Source of the DNA: an uncultured Shewanella sp.
Lineage (GTDB): Bacteria; Pseudomonadota; Gammaproteobacteria; Enterobacterales; Shewanellaceae
Length of the DNA: 64,000 nt
Direction: 5' to 3'
Assembly: GCF_947501665.1 (NCBI RefSeq)
Contig: NZ_CANMWS010000001.1
Span: forward strand, 248,001 to 312,000
Part shown: positions 8,498-18,516 of the stretch, one piece after another
Layout of the letters: the number at the start of each line of letters is the position of its first letter
Position numbering within the stretch: position 1 is the first letter of the stretch
The notes under the pieces: model-generated
The model's database searches: none
What the model saw: only the letters and a program-made list of their open reading frames with translations
What the model was told of the DNA's origin: nothing
Translations under genes and position numbers: made by a program

Positions 8498-9445
8498 TTA
8501 TTGATTTTCTAATGGTTTTTTATGACTATTATCTGTCGATAAGGTTTGATGTGCATTGATCAATTGGTGCAGTGTTTCGTCTTTTTCTTCCCAAATTTGA
8601 TTTAGCCAGCGTTGAAAATCCACTCTGTATTGAGGATCTGAAAAATAACGTTTATCGTCTACTGTTGGTACGGGTAATACACGAATTCGAATGGTTATTT
8701 TTTTAATGCGTCCATGCATCACTTCAACTAATGCGTCTTTATTCATTGCCTCTGGATATAAAAGAGTAATATCAAGAACATTGGTAAACTGTTCACCCAT
8801 AGCGCTTAATGTAAAGGCTATTCCACCAGCTTTGGGTTTTAATAAATGGCGGTAGGGAGAGTTTTGGCGTGCCTTTTTTTGCTCAGTAAAGCGTGAACCT
8901 TCAACATAATTGATAATAGAGGTTGGCATATGGCGGAACTTTTTACAGGCTCGACGTGTTGTTTCGAGATCTTTGCCTTTTAGCTTTGGGTTTTTTTTCA
9001 GTTTACGTGGGCTGGAGCGATTCATAAAAGGCATGTCTAACGCCCAGCATCCTAGTCCCATTAATGGGATAAAAATTAATTCCTTTTTTAGGAAAAACTT
9101 AAGCATGGGAATATTATTGCGTAATATGTAAGTTTGCACTGCAATATCAAATCCACTTAAATGGTTACTGATTAATAAATACCATGCATTTTTATCTAAA
9201 CTGTCTAATCCTTCAATATCCCATTCAATGTCAGCAAGTAAAAACAAAATACCGCCATTGCATGTTGCCCAAGCCCACATAAATCGATTCATTATTTTAG
9301 TAATAAAAATGCGTCCAGATGGGGCTGGCGTAATGAATTTTATGATCCCGCCGATACAAATAAGAGTACTCCATACTGTGGTATTAATGATTAATAATAC
9401 AGCACTTATTAAATAGAGAAGTGGGCCTGGTAAAAAATTAAGCAT
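8498..9445 (-). CDS. YihG-like 1-acylglycerol-3-phosphate acyltransferase
   Basis: An inner-membrane PlsC-superfamily acyltransferase expected to acylate lysophosphatidic acid. It has an N-terminal membrane segment (residues 5-30), the catalytic NHLSGFD motif (His-x4-Asp) in LLISNHLSGFDIAV, and a substrate-binding EGSRF motif further on. E. coli YihG (about 310 residues) has the same length. It is 40-50% similar by eye to the gene immediately upstream, with a 3-bp gap between them, so the pair is a tandem duplication in one operon. Confidence 0.87.
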   Translation of the reverse strand: MLNFLPGPLLYLISAVLLIINTTVWSTLICIGGIIKFITPAPSGRIFITKIMNRFMWAWATCNGGILFLLADIEWDIEGLDSLDKNAWYLLISNHLSGFDIAVQTYILRNNIPMLKFFLKKELIFIPLMGLGCWALDMPFMNRSSPRKLKKNPKLKGKDLETTRRACKKFRHMPTSIINYVEGSRFTEQKKARQNSPYRHLLKPKAGGIAFTLSAMGEQFTNVLDITLLYPEAMNKDALVEVMHGRIKKITIRIRVLPVPTVDDKRYFSDPQYRVDFQRWLNQIWEEKDETLHQLINAHQTLSTDNSHKKPLENQ

Positions 9446-9448
9446 TGA

Positions 9449-10357
9449 TTATAGCACCTCTTTATTGGGGGTCCCTTGTTGGGCCATCTTGGTTAATTGT
9501 TCATCTTTTGTCTTCCAAATTTTATTCAGTTCGGCTTGAAAATCAATCTTAAATTGGCGATCTTTTGTATAATCACCTCTCATTTTGTCATTGATGTCTG
9601 TGACCTTAATATGTACATCGACGTGTTTGACTTTACCTGAGATATACTCCCAATAAGTGGGACTCCCTTGCGGATAATAAATGGTGACATCGACTAATTT
9701 ATGGATGTGCTCTCCCATTGCTGAAAGCGCAAAGGCCATTCCACCTGCTTTGGGCTTGAGTAAGTGGGTAAAAGGTGAAGCTTGTCTTGTGTGTTTACTT
9801 TTATGGAAACGTGTTCCTTCTACAAAATTCATTACGCTAACGGGTTTCGTTTTAAATTTTGAACAGGCTTTTTTGGTAATTTCTATGTCTTTACCTTTTA
9901 GTTTTGGGTTTTTCTTTAATTGAGTTGGGCTATAGCGTTTCATAAAAGGAAAGTCCAGCGCCCACCAAGCTAAACCAAGGACTGGTACAAATATTAATTC
10001 TTGTTTTAAAAAGAACTTCAAAAAAGGAATACGGTGATTAAGTATGCGTTGCAAAACTAAAATATCGACCCAAGATTGGTGATTGGCAATGACCATATAC
10101 CATTCTTTGGTGCTGAGCGGCTGATCGCACTCAAGATTAATTTTAACTGGGTGGAAGAGCCTTTCAATAATACCATTGCAGCTTATCCAAGAACTGGCTG
10201 AAAAATCGATGAGGTAAGTGCATACTGTTCGTATGACTCGCAGTGGAAGAAGCTTGAGTAAACTAATGATGAGGATAGGGCAGATCCAGAAAAGTGTATT
10301 TATTGTATATAACAAAAAAGCCAAACAGCCAGTGATCCCAGATACGAACGAACCCAT
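9449..10357 (-). CDS. YihG-like acyltransferase, second paralogue
   Basis: The start is set at the ATG at 10357, preceded by GAGG; a TTG 60 bp upstream is open but less likely. The protein has an N-terminal hydrophobic hairpin, the catalytic NHQSWVD motif, a conserved PFMKRYSPTQLKKNPKLKGK segment and EGTRF. The PFMxRxSPxxLKKNPKLKGKD block is almost identical in both paralogues. The role is phosphatidic-acid synthesis or acyl-chain remodelling; the two copies may prefer different acyl chains. Confidence 0.87.
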   Translation of the reverse strand: MGSFVSGITGCLAFLLYTINTLFWICPILIISLLKLLPLRVIRTVCTYLIDFSASSWISCNGIIERLFHPVKINLECDQPLSTKEWYMVIANHQSWVDILVLQRILNHRIPFLKFFLKQELIFVPVLGLAWWALDFPFMKRYSPTQLKKNPKLKGKDIEITKKACSKFKTKPVSVMNFVEGTRFHKSKHTRQASPFTHLLKPKAGGMAFALSAMGEHIHKLVDVTIYYPQGSPTYWEYISGKVKHVDVHIKVTDINDKMRGDYTKDRQFKIDFQAELNKIWKTKDEQLTKMAQQGTPNKEVL

Positions 10358-10516
10358 TAAATATTGCCTCGATAAAAATTGGAGACCTATGTTACTCGTA
10401 GTCGCTCTTGGGCTCAATCATGAAATGTAAATATGATTAAATATTAGCCTAACAGACGCAAGTTGATTCTATTGATAATGAATCGTTGCGGGAATGCAGT
10501 GGTAAGGCTGTATAAT

Positions 10517-12046
10517 CTAATATGCTTTTAAATTGTTTAGTAGTTTATCCATGGCTCGGTAACTCAAGGCTTGTGCAATATGAGAGCGATCAATATTTTT
10601 CTCACTTTTTAAATCGGCAATGGTTCGAGCAACTCTTTGTATTTTATGGTAACTTCTTACAGATAGCCCCAGTTTATTGAGTGTGTCTTCTAAATAGTGT
10701 AAATCAGAGGGGTGAAACCAATTGGTTTTTTTCAATTGAGTGCCTGTCAGTTGATTATTCAGTATCCCTGAGCGTTCAAGTTGTATTTCACGAGCTTGTT
10801 TTACGCGTTTAGCCACTATTTGGCTGGTTTCTTGCTGTGAATGATGATTGTTTAGGGTGCCTACAGGTAATTTAGGTACATCTAATGTTAAATCAAATCG
10901 ATCTAGAAAAGGGCCTGATAATTTAGACAAATAACGTAAAATTTGATCTGGATTGGCTCTTGGGTTGTTTATATCCCCGCAAGGGCTGGGATTCATTGCG
11001 GCAATTAACTGAAATTGACTTGCAAAGGTGAGTTTGGCTGCAGCGCGTGAAATGACGACTTCCCCTGTTTCCATCGGCTCCCTGAGGCAATCTAATACTT
11101 TTCTTGGGAATTCTGCTAGTTCATCTAAAAATAACACGCCTTTATGGGCGAGTGATATTTCACCCGGTTGCGGAATACTGCCACCTCCGATGAGAGATAT
11201 CGCTGAGCTGGTATGATGAGGGTTGCGGAATTTACGTAAGAAAAAAGCATTTTGATTGATCGATTGGCCTGCTACTGAATATAGGGTTGCCACTTCTAAG
11301 GCTTCTTCATAAGTTAAATCTGGTAGAATGCTGAGTATTCTGCTGGCCAGCATGGTTTTCCCTGTCCCTGGGGGGCCCATCATTAACAAATTATGGTTAC
11401 CTGCGGCAGCGATTTCTAAACCTAACTTTGCTTGTTGTTGACCGATAATATCACTTAAGCAGCCGAGTGGATTGTGCGAGTGCTCAGTTGGGGAGGATTG
11501 CCATTGGATATTATTGTCCAGGCTGGGAAGAGAGGTTTGGCCATGTAAAAAAGAGCAAAGTGATTGTAGTGTGTTGGTAAAGTGTACATTTTGGTAACCC
11601 ACCAATTCAGCTTCTTTTTGATTATCAATAGGAAGAACAAGACCGATCTGCTGTCTTTGAGCTGCAGTGATAACGGGAATAAGGCCTTGGCACGGGCGTA
11701 TATAGCCTGAAAGTGCAAGTTCACCAACAAATTCTAAAGGAATAATGGCTTGTGGTGGTATTTGTCCTGATGCGGCTAAAATCCCGATAGCAATGGGGAG
11801 ATCATAACGTCCGCCTTGTTTTGGAAGATCGGCAGGGGCTAAGTTAACCGTTATACGTCGCACTGGAAACTCTAAGCCAGTATTAATAATCGCACTGCGT
11901 ACTCTTTCTTTGGCTTCTTTGACAGATGTTTCTGGTAATCCCACTAAGTTAAAAGCAGGTAAACCATTACTTAAGTGTACTTCAACAGTAACTGATGGGG
12001 CATCAACCCCTTTATTTGCCCTTGTTTTAACACAAGCAATGGCCAT
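10517..12046 (-). CDS. comM: ComM/YifB, Mg-chelatase-like AAA+ helicase
   Basis: ComM is a hexameric helicase that drives branch migration during integration of transforming DNA. The 509 residues contain an N-terminal Lon-protease-like fold (TVEVHLSNGLPAFNLVGLPE) and a Walker A motif GPPGTGKTM. Walker B is in GVLFLDELAEF, with the sensor AAMNPSPCG and a C-terminal domain ending in YRAMDKLL. It is intact, which fits a competent or formerly competent host. A 271-bp divergent intergenic region separates it from the hydrolase cluster. Confidence 0.95.
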   Translation of the reverse strand: MAIACVKTRANKGVDAPSVTVEVHLSNGLPAFNLVGLPETSVKEAKERVRSAIINTGLEFPVRRITVNLAPADLPKQGGRYDLPIAIGILAASGQIPPQAIIPLEFVGELALSGYIRPCQGLIPVITAAQRQQIGLVLPIDNQKEAELVGYQNVHFTNTLQSLCSFLHGQTSLPSLDNNIQWQSSPTEHSHNPLGCLSDIIGQQQAKLGLEIAAAGNHNLLMMGPPGTGKTMLASRILSILPDLTYEEALEVATLYSVAGQSINQNAFFLRKFRNPHHTSSAISLIGGGSIPQPGEISLAHKGVLFLDELAEFPRKVLDCLREPMETGEVVISRAAAKLTFASQFQLIAAMNPSPCGDINNPRANPDQILRYLSKLSGPFLDRFDLTLDVPKLPVGTLNNHHSQQETSQIVAKRVKQAREIQLERSGILNNQLTGTQLKKTNWFHPSDLHYLEDTLNKLGLSVRSYHKIQRVARTIADLKSEKNIDRSHIAQALSYRAMDKLLNNLKAY

Positions 12047-12317
12047 AAACCAATCCTTTTATTAAGGCTATGTGGGTTTTTTACAGTGTAGTTGCTGTTC
12101 TATTTTTTCATCTTTGTTTTTTATGATTCTATAATCTATACAAACTTACTTAATAATATACAAGGGTATAAATTTGATAAGGGGTAAGTCATAACATTTT
12201 GATATAAATAATTTTTAATTTGTTTTCAATATAAATTAATGCTTACAATTTAGTGCTTAATCTCACCGTGAAAATGTTATAATTAAGGCAAGGTATTTAT
12301 GTTTTTAAGCGATTAAT

Positions 12318-13187
12318 ATGGTCTTTTCAAAGCATGATAGCTACTATTTTAAAACCAGTGATAATGTCAATCTACACTATATCGATAAAGGTCAAGGTCA
12401 GGCTATCGTTATGATCCCCAGCTGGACAATGAGTGCTGTGCAATACCGATATCAAGTTGAGGGATTAAGCCTGAAGTACCGTACTATTGCACTTGATATG
12501 CGAGGTCATGGTGAATCTGAGTTTGTTGACTTTGGATATAAAGTATATCGCTTTGCAAAAGATGTTCATGAATTATTAGTTCACCTTTCATTGGATAAAG
12601 TGGTATTACTCGGCCATGCTGTTGGAGCGACAATCGTCTATTGTTATTGGGATTTATTTGGTTTAGATCGACTCGATAAATTAGTCTTAGTGGATAAGTC
12701 GGCAGCGACAGTGATTAATGCTAAGTGGACAATAGAAGAAAAAGCACAATATGGGGCGATATTAGATCCTAAGTCTGCCATTGATATACGCAATCAATTG
12801 GCGGGAGAGGAAGGGGAAAAATATAAGCGTATTTTTGTTCATTCTTTATTCTCAGAAACGCTTTCAAATGAGCAAAGGGTATCAATCTTAGCTGCAAGTA
12901 TGCGTGTTCCCAATAAAGAATCTGCGACACTTTTTTACAGTAATGCTCACCAAGACTGGCGTGATTTATTACCTCGAATTACAGTGCCTACTTTACTGAT
13001 TGTAGGGCGAGCGAGTTTAGTCTCAGTTGCATCTCACCAATGGTTACATCAACAAATAAAAAATTCACAATTGGTTATATTTGAAAAAGAAGAGGGAGGA
13101 AATCACTTCTCTTTTATTGAAAACCCTAAAAAGTTCAATCGTGTTGTTGATGACTTTATTCAAGAGCAGAAAGAGGAAGAAAGATGA
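12318..13187 (+). CDS. Alpha/beta-hydrolase-fold protein 1, nucleophile Ser replaced by Ala
   Basis: A 289-residue alpha/beta hydrolase, first of three tandem paralogues. The fold markers LHYIDKG, ALDMRGHGESE and the C-terminal His motif GGNHFSFIENP are present. The nucleophile elbow reads GHAVG, with Ala101 where Ser is expected. The oxyanion-hole motif, normally HGW, reads IPSW. The usual acid position reads GRAS. As written it should not be a classical serine hydrolase. Its 3' end overlaps the next gene by 4 bp (ATGA). A TATAAT at 12278-12283 could be the promoter -10. A five-codon mini-ORF with its own SD ends just before the start. Confidence 0.85.
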   Translation: MVFSKHDSYYFKTSDNVNLHYIDKGQGQAIVMIPSWTMSAVQYRYQVEGLSLKYRTIALDMRGHGESEFVDFGYKVYRFAKDVHELLVHLSLDKVVLLGHAVGATIVYCYWDLFGLDRLDKLVLVDKSAATVINAKWTIEEKAQYGAILDPKSAIDIRNQLAGEEGEKYKRIFVHSLFSETLSNEQRVSILAASMRVPNKESATLFYSNAHQDWRDLLPRITVPTLLIVGRASLVSVASHQWLHQQIKNSQLVIFEKEEGGNHFSFIENPKKFNRVVDDFIQEQKEEER

Positions 13188-14041
13188 AACCCTTACATAT
13201 TCTTTCCTCTGAACATGGTTATTTTTACACATCAGATAAAGTGAAATTACATTATATTGATAAAGGTGAAGGAAAATCTTTGGTGATGATATCGAGTTGG
13301 ACCTTGTCTGCTGAGCAATTTAGCGCTCAAATTTTGCACTTTAGTCAAAGAAATCGTGTTATAGCACTTGATATGAGAGGCCATGGGCAATCTGAAAAAG
13401 TAGATTATGGATACAAAATATATCGATTTGCGAAAGATCTCCATGAGTTATTTGAACATTTAGCATTGGTCAATATAACGCTTTTGGGTCATTCTGTGGG
13501 AGCCGCAGTCATTATGTGTTATTGGGAGTTATTTACTGGGGAAAGGCTGTTAAAACTTGTGTTAGTCGATCGTCCTTCAATGACTATTTCTAATCCGCTG
13601 TGGACAGCGGAACAAGTGAAGCACTATGGAGCAGCAATGGATGTGCATACAGCCATGGAGGTGAGAAATATGATAGCTGGAAATGAAGGAGATCAATATA
13701 AAGCCGTGTTATTGAATTGTATGCTCACACCACCTATTTCTCTTTATATGAGGCAACGTTTGTTGGATTCGAGTCAAGCTGTACCTAAGGAGCAAGCTGC
13801 AATACTTTTTTATGATGAAGTACATCAAGATTGGAGAGAGGTATTGTCCTTAATAAATATACCGACTTTAATCATCGCGGGTAGAGCTAGTCCGATTTCC
13901 TTATCATCACAACAATGGGTAAAAGAACAAATTACAGGCTCTATATTGATTATTTTTGAAGAGCATGAAGGAGGGAAGCATTTTCCTTTTATTGATAATC
14001 CAATTAAATTTAATCGTGTTATTGACAAGTTTATTGAATAA
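13184..14041 (+). CDS. Alpha/beta hydrolase 2, nucleophile retained
   Basis: The second paralogue, 285 residues. It keeps the nucleophile elbow GHSVG (Ser104) and the histidine motif EGGKHFPF (His266). The oxyanion segment reads VMISSWT instead of the common HGW, and the acid position reads GRAS. It is the only one of the trio with a serine nucleophile and is translationally coupled to gene 1. No substrate can be read from the sequence. Conserved DMRGHGxSExVDYGYKxYRFAKD blocks show recent shared ancestry with its neighbours. Confidence 0.87.
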   Translation: MKPLHILSSEHGYFYTSDKVKLHYIDKGEGKSLVMISSWTLSAEQFSAQILHFSQRNRVIALDMRGHGQSEKVDYGYKIYRFAKDLHELFEHLALVNITLLGHSVGAAVIMCYWELFTGERLLKLVLVDRPSMTISNPLWTAEQVKHYGAAMDVHTAMEVRNMIAGNEGDQYKAVLLNCMLTPPISLYMRQRLLDSSQAVPKEQAAILFYDEVHQDWREVLSLINIPTLIIAGRASPISLSSQQWVKEQITGSILIIFEEHEGGKHFPFIDNPIKFNRVIDKFIE

Positions 14042-14071
14042 TCTTAATGAGTTTTAAGACTGGGGGGTCTG

Positions 14072-14917
14072 ATGGTTTCCAATATAGTGCATCATTATTT
14101 TATGACGACTGACAATGTCAAGCTGCATTATATTGATGAAGGTCGGGGTATACCTTTAGTTTTACTGCATGGTTGGTCACAAAGCTGTGAGCAATATAAG
14201 TATCAAATTGAAGGATTAAGTCATAAGTATCGTATTATTGCGTTAGATATGAGGGGGCATGGTTTATCTGAAAAGGTCAATTATGGCTTTAAAATATATC
14301 GACTTGCTAAAGATGTTAATGAATTACTGTGCTATTTGGATTTAAATGATGTGGTTGCGCTTGGACATGCATCGGGCGCCGCGGTGATTTGTTGCTATTG
14401 AGAATTATTTGAAGCAGAGCGATTAGCTAAGCTGGTATTGGTGGATAAAATCCCGGTATTAACTTCTAATCCTCTATGGTCACCAGAAGAAGTGGCGAGT
14501 TATGGATCCTTTGTCGATCCTGTTTCTTCTATGAGTTTTGTGAATACTTTATTAAGTGACAGAGCTGATATGGCAAAGACGATTTTATTGCATAGACAGA
14601 TCACTCCAAATATTCTTCCTGAGGATGAAGGCTTATTAGTGGATAGCAGTTGTGCTTTGTCGAACTCTGAAGGTGCAGTATTGTTGTATAATGAGTTTCA
14701 TCAAGATTGCCGTGATGTTATTGCTCGTATTAACTTACCCACTTTAATTATCGTCGGTAGAGGAAGCCCAACACCTGTGAGCTCTCAAATTTGGATGAAT
14801 AGTATTATTAACGATTCTCAGCTTGTTGTTTTTGAAGTTGAAGAGGGGGGGAAACACTTTACCTTTATTGAAAACCCTAAGAAATTTAATCGTATAGTAG
14901 AATCGTTTATCCATTAA
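14072..14917 (+). pseudogene. Alpha/beta hydrolase 3, interrupted by TGA, nucleophile Ser replaced by Ala
   Basis: The frame is continuous over 281 codons except for TGA at 14399-14401, where both paralogues have Trp (CYWELF/CYWDLF); a single TGG to TGA change explains it. The gene has a good HGW oxyanion motif (VLLHGWSQS), but the elbow reads GHASG, with Ala100 at the nucleophile position and Ser one place later. The histidine motif EGGKHFTFIENP is intact downstream of the stop. It is either a recent pseudogene or a base-call error. Thirty bp separate it from gene 2, with a G-rich ribosome site. Confidence 0.85.
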
Positions 14918-14918
14918 A

Positions 14919-16040
14919 TTAACTGGTCAATGAGTGTATTTTTTCTGTTGCTTTTAATCCATTTCCGGTAATGATCCCAACTGTTGTTTGCTCGGGTTTG
15001 ATAATATTATTTTTAATGAGTTTGCTTATTCCAGCAAAAGCGACTGCTGAAGTTGGTTCAATGAAGAAGCCTTTTTGCCCCATTTTTATTAAGGCTTGTT
15101 TGATTTGTTTGTCTGATACATCAATAAATTGCCCCTGAGTGTGACGCACAAATTGAATGATTTCGGTTATACGAGAAGATTGAATAATGCGGATCCCTTC
15201 TGCAATGGTATCTTGCGGTTTTAAGGGGGAGTGATCATGATTAAATTGTTTAACAAACGGGTTGACAGCTTTTGATTGAATACCAAATAGTCTAGGGATT
15301 TTAGTTATTTCACCTGTTTTTAAGAGTTCTTTGAATCCAAGATAAGCGCCAGCGATGAGGCTACCATTACCGGCTGGTGCAATAATGTTATCAGGGGCTT
15401 GGTAATTGTTTTGTTCCCAAATTTCATAAGCGATTGATTTTACACCTTCGATAAACAATGGATGCCAGTTGTGGCCAACATAGTAACTGCCATGAGTGTG
15501 AAGACTGTTAATAGCTGCATTGGCTACATCTTCTCGTGATCCATTGATTTCAATACAGTTCGCACCATACATTTTAGTTTGTACGACTTTTCCTACTGCG
15601 GTTCCTGCGGGAATAAAGACATTGAGTGCTAGGCCACCTTTGGCGCAATAGCCCGCATAAGCGGAGCCTCCATTACCACTTGAATCTTCTGCAAAGCAGT
15701 CAATGCCTTGTTTTAATAAGTAATTAATGACCATGGCCGCACCTCTGGCCTTAAAGGAACCTGTGGGCATTAAGGAATCCATTTTTACAAAAATGGGCGT
15801 GTTATCCCATACACATTCAGGCATAGGCGTGAGGGTTTCGTTGAACGAGACTTGTATATTTTGCCTACCGATAGGGTAAGCTTTACTGTAACGCCAAAGC
15901 GAAAAGTCCTCTTGAATTATATCACTTTTATTTAATCCTAATGTATCGTCATTTAGCCAAAGTGCTCCACCGCAATCACATTTTATGCGTGTTGGGGAGG
16001 CGAGGTAGGTGGTTTTGCATTGCATACATAAATATTGCAT
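14919..16040 (-). CDS. Threonine-synthase-like PLP enzyme with N-terminal zinc ribbon
   Basis: A PLP-dependent fold-type II enzyme. The N-terminus carries a Cys pair plus CDC (Cys5, Cys8, Cys21, Cys23), a rubredoxin-like knuckle. The PLP-lysine motif is GSFKARG (Lys97), and the phosphate-binding SSGNGGSAYAGY and NGSLIAGAY follow. At 373 residues it is shorter than ThrC of the thrABC operon and matches the PLP-dependent threonine synthase-like group. It could make Thr from phosphohomoserine or act as a lyase or dehydratase. It is divergent in function from neighbours and convergent with the hydrolase cluster. Confidence 0.82.
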   Translation of the reverse strand: MQYLCMQCKTTYLASPTRIKCDCGGALWLNDDTLGLNKSDIIQEDFSLWRYSKAYPIGRQNIQVSFNETLTPMPECVWDNTPIFVKMDSLMPTGSFKARGAAMVINYLLKQGIDCFAEDSSGNGGSAYAGYCAKGGLALNVFIPAGTAVGKVVQTKMYGANCIEINGSREDVANAAINSLHTHGSYYVGHNWHPLFIEGVKSIAYEIWEQNNYQAPDNIIAPAGNGSLIAGAYLGFKELLKTGEITKIPRLFGIQSKAVNPFVKQFNHDHSPLKPQDTIAEGIRIIQSSRITEIIQFVRHTQGQFIDVSDKQIKQALIKMGQKGFFIEPTSAVAFAGISKLIKNNIIKPEQTTVGIITGNGLKATEKIHSLTS

Positions 16041-16122
16041 GGCATTTCCTTTGAATTTATGTCGAAGTTTTAGATCATATTATGTTTATTTTTATACGCT
16101 GCTAAATGATTATGACCGTTGA

Positions 16123-16917
16123 TTAGCTTTGCTTTAAATAATGCTTAGGCGAGACATGTAAATGTTTTTTAAATACATTAATAAACGCAGAGCTAGAGCT
16201 ATAACCTAAATCTAATGCGACTTGGGTGATGGATGCATGAGTTTGCAGTCGCTCAAGCCCTATGAGTACGCGCAACTTTTGCCGCCAATCACTAAAACAT
16301 AATTGGCATTCTTTGATGAAAATACGATTAATAGTGCGAACCGAAGCACCAGAAAGTGTTGCTAATTCAGGCAAAGTTCGGTTATCAGCTGGATTATTTT
16401 GTAGAATTTGGCAGATTTTTCTCAATCTAGGATCCGTTGGCCAAGGTAAATGTAATGGGCTTTCAGCTGCGTGCTGTATTTCGTCAATGATCAAGGTTGC
16501 CATGGCATTGTCTACATGAGTTGAAGCGTAGCGAGATTGCCATGCATTGCAGCCTCGAATAATGAGTTCTTTTAAAAATTGAGACACTTCAATGACTTTG
16601 ACCTTGTTACCTATTTTTTTTCCTAATTCATCACTAATGTGCAAACTACGATAAGCGACTGTCGATAAATTATTGACTTGATGAGTGACATACTTAGGCA
16701 GCCAGACGGCTCTTTGAGGGGGAATGAGAAAGCTTTGGTTGCCAGCAATGATGTTCATTGTTCCTTTTACTGCATATTGCAATTGATACCAAGTGTGATG
16801 ATGCGGCATGCCTAAGGTATTGGCTTCATGTGTTGCGACAATAGCTTCAATAGGGTACTTCATTATTTTTTTGAGTGTGAAGGGGTAAGGGGTCATCGAG
16901 TCGTTATTCCTTATCAC
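16123..16917 (-). CDS. AraC-family transcriptional regulator
   Basis: 264 residues. The N-terminal cupin sensor domain contains HHTWYQLQYAVKG and a proline-rich PPQRAVWLP turn. The C-terminal double helix-turn-helix includes LATLSGASVRTINRIFIKEC and ITQVALDLGYSSSSAFINVF. It is divergent from the MFS transporter at 17035, which it probably controls. The cupin arrangement resembles regulators of small-molecule efflux; the ligand is unknown. Confidence 0.92.
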   Translation of the reverse strand: MIRNNDSMTPYPFTLKKIMKYPIEAIVATHEANTLGMPHHHTWYQLQYAVKGTMNIIAGNQSFLIPPQRAVWLPKYVTHQVNNLSTVAYRSLHISDELGKKIGNKVKVIEVSQFLKELIIRGCNAWQSRYASTHVDNAMATLIIDEIQHAAESPLHLPWPTDPRLRKICQILQNNPADNRTLPELATLSGASVRTINRIFIKECQLCFSDWRQKLRVLIGLERLQTHASITQVALDLGYSSSSAFINVFKKHLHVSPKHYLKQS

Positions 16918-17034
16918 GGAGTAGACAAAGGATTAATTTGGCGTATTTGATAAATAATAAGTCATAATTGATGAAGTTTGCCACTTTATTTCCTCGTAAA
17001 CTGCTTTAGATTATTTTACAACTTAGGAATAAAA

Positions 17035-18255
17035 ATGAACGTTAGGGATAAATACCATACTCTGAATGGCTTTTCTCAAGATAAGCACGCGCAGCAGTTT
17101 TTATTGCTCAGTGCTATTTGTGTGGCGATTACTTTTTCAGTTTGGCAGGCGTTATTAAATAATTTTAGTGTCGAGCAGGCCAGCTTCACTGGGACCGAAA
17201 TTGGCATATTACAAACATTACGTGAAATTCCAGGGTTTCTTGCATTTGGGGCTGTGTTTCTATTGCTACTCCTAAAAGAGCAATACTTAGCGGTGGTTTC
17301 ACTGGCTATACTTTCTATTGGTGTTGGGTTAACTGGTTTTTTTCCAACGAGTTATGGTTTATATGCAACGACGATTGTGATGTCGGTGGGTTTTCATTAT
17401 TTTGAGACAATTAATACCTCCTTACAAATTCAATGGTTAGGGAAAAAAGAAGCGCCAGCCGTGATGGGGAAAATACTCAGTAAAACAGCGATGGCGGCAT
17501 TAATCACCTTTAGTATTATTTGGTGTGCGATGGAATTTTTGCAGGTGCCTTATTGGGTTATTTATGTGATTGCAGGAATACTTGGCTGTGTTATGGCTTT
17601 ATATTTATTTCTTCGCTTTCCTTTGTTGCCAAAAAAATCAATTCAACACAGACATTTAGTAATAAGGAAACGTTATTGGCTTTATTATGCATTGGTGTTT
17701 ATGAGTGGTGCTCGCAGGCAGATATTTGTGGTGTTTGCTGGATTTTTAATGGTCGATAAATTTGGCTTTTCGGTAGAAAATATGGCCATGTTATTCATCA
17801 TTAATCAAATTGCAACAGTTTGGTTAGCACCTAAAATTGGCCGGTTTGTCGGACATTTTGGTGAGCGAAATGTGCTACTAGTGGAGTATATTGGTTTAAT
17901 TATTGTGTTTGTAGCCTATGGACTGGTAGATAACCATTGGGTTGCCTCAAGCTTATATGTCATTGATAATATTTTCTTTGCTATGGCTATCGCCACTAAA
18001 ACCTATTTTCAAAAGATTGCATCACCTGAAGATATTGCGTCTACATCGGGGGTGTCCTTTACGATTAATCATATTGCTGCAGTGGTGTTACCGGTTTTCT
18101 TAGGTATGATCTGGATGATAAGTCCTGCATTGGTGTTTTATATTGGCGCAGGTATGGCTGTGGTGTCTCTTGGACTGGCTTTATTGGTGCCGCATATTCC
18201 TAAGCCAGGTCATGAGTCGTTATTTAAGCGAAATATGGCAACTGAATTCAGTTAA
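17035..18255 (+). CDS. MFS transporter
   Basis: The start is at 17035, with AGGA seven bases upstream; the frame is open 57 bp further but the extension lacks a ribosome site. The 406-residue protein has about twelve hydrophobic helices and loops such as GLTGFFPTSYG and LPKKSIQHRHLVIRKRYW. Sequence style suggests the general major facilitator group, not a specific sugar or drug subfamily. Divergent pairing with an AraC regulator suggests substrate-induced expression. Downstream, 18256-18582 holds no gene, only a hairpin near its end. Confidence 0.88.
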   Translation: MNVRDKYHTLNGFSQDKHAQQFLLLSAICVAITFSVWQALLNNFSVEQASFTGTEIGILQTLREIPGFLAFGAVFLLLLLKEQYLAVVSLAILSIGVGLTGFFPTSYGLYATTIVMSVGFHYFETINTSLQIQWLGKKEAPAVMGKILSKTAMAALITFSIIWCAMEFLQVPYWVIYVIAGILGCVMALYLFLRFPLLPKKSIQHRHLVIRKRYWLYYALVFMSGARRQIFVVFAGFLMVDKFGFSVENMAMLFIINQIATVWLAPKIGRFVGHFGERNVLLVEYIGLIIVFVAYGLVDNHWVASSLYVIDNIFFAMAIATKTYFQKIASPEDIASTSGVSFTINHIAAVVLPVFLGMIWMISPALVFYIGAGMAVVSLGLALLVPHIPKPGHESLFKRNMATEFS

Positions 18256-18516
18256 GTTTTTTAGTAAAAGCTTTCTTTCATATGTTTGAGAGCTTCAGAA
18301 CTCATCGTATCTCGGCTAAATATTTCACTTTCGTTTAGTCAGTCTTATTTATCATTAATAATTTATTAGTGGTAATGGCTATGGTATTTTTATATTGATT
18401 GAGCTACAGAGGTTATGCATAAACGGATATTAGGTCATGAGCCTGTACGTAAATAAAAATGAGTGCGTTAGCCTTAACAATGAATAATTCAATGCTGTTT
18501 TAAAGTAAAAAGAATG

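Noticed and set aside
14399..14401. TGA read as selenocysteine or recoded Trp
   Set aside because: The paralogues have Trp, no SECIS-like hairpin is seen, and ordinary genes here use TGA as stop (for example ilvG).
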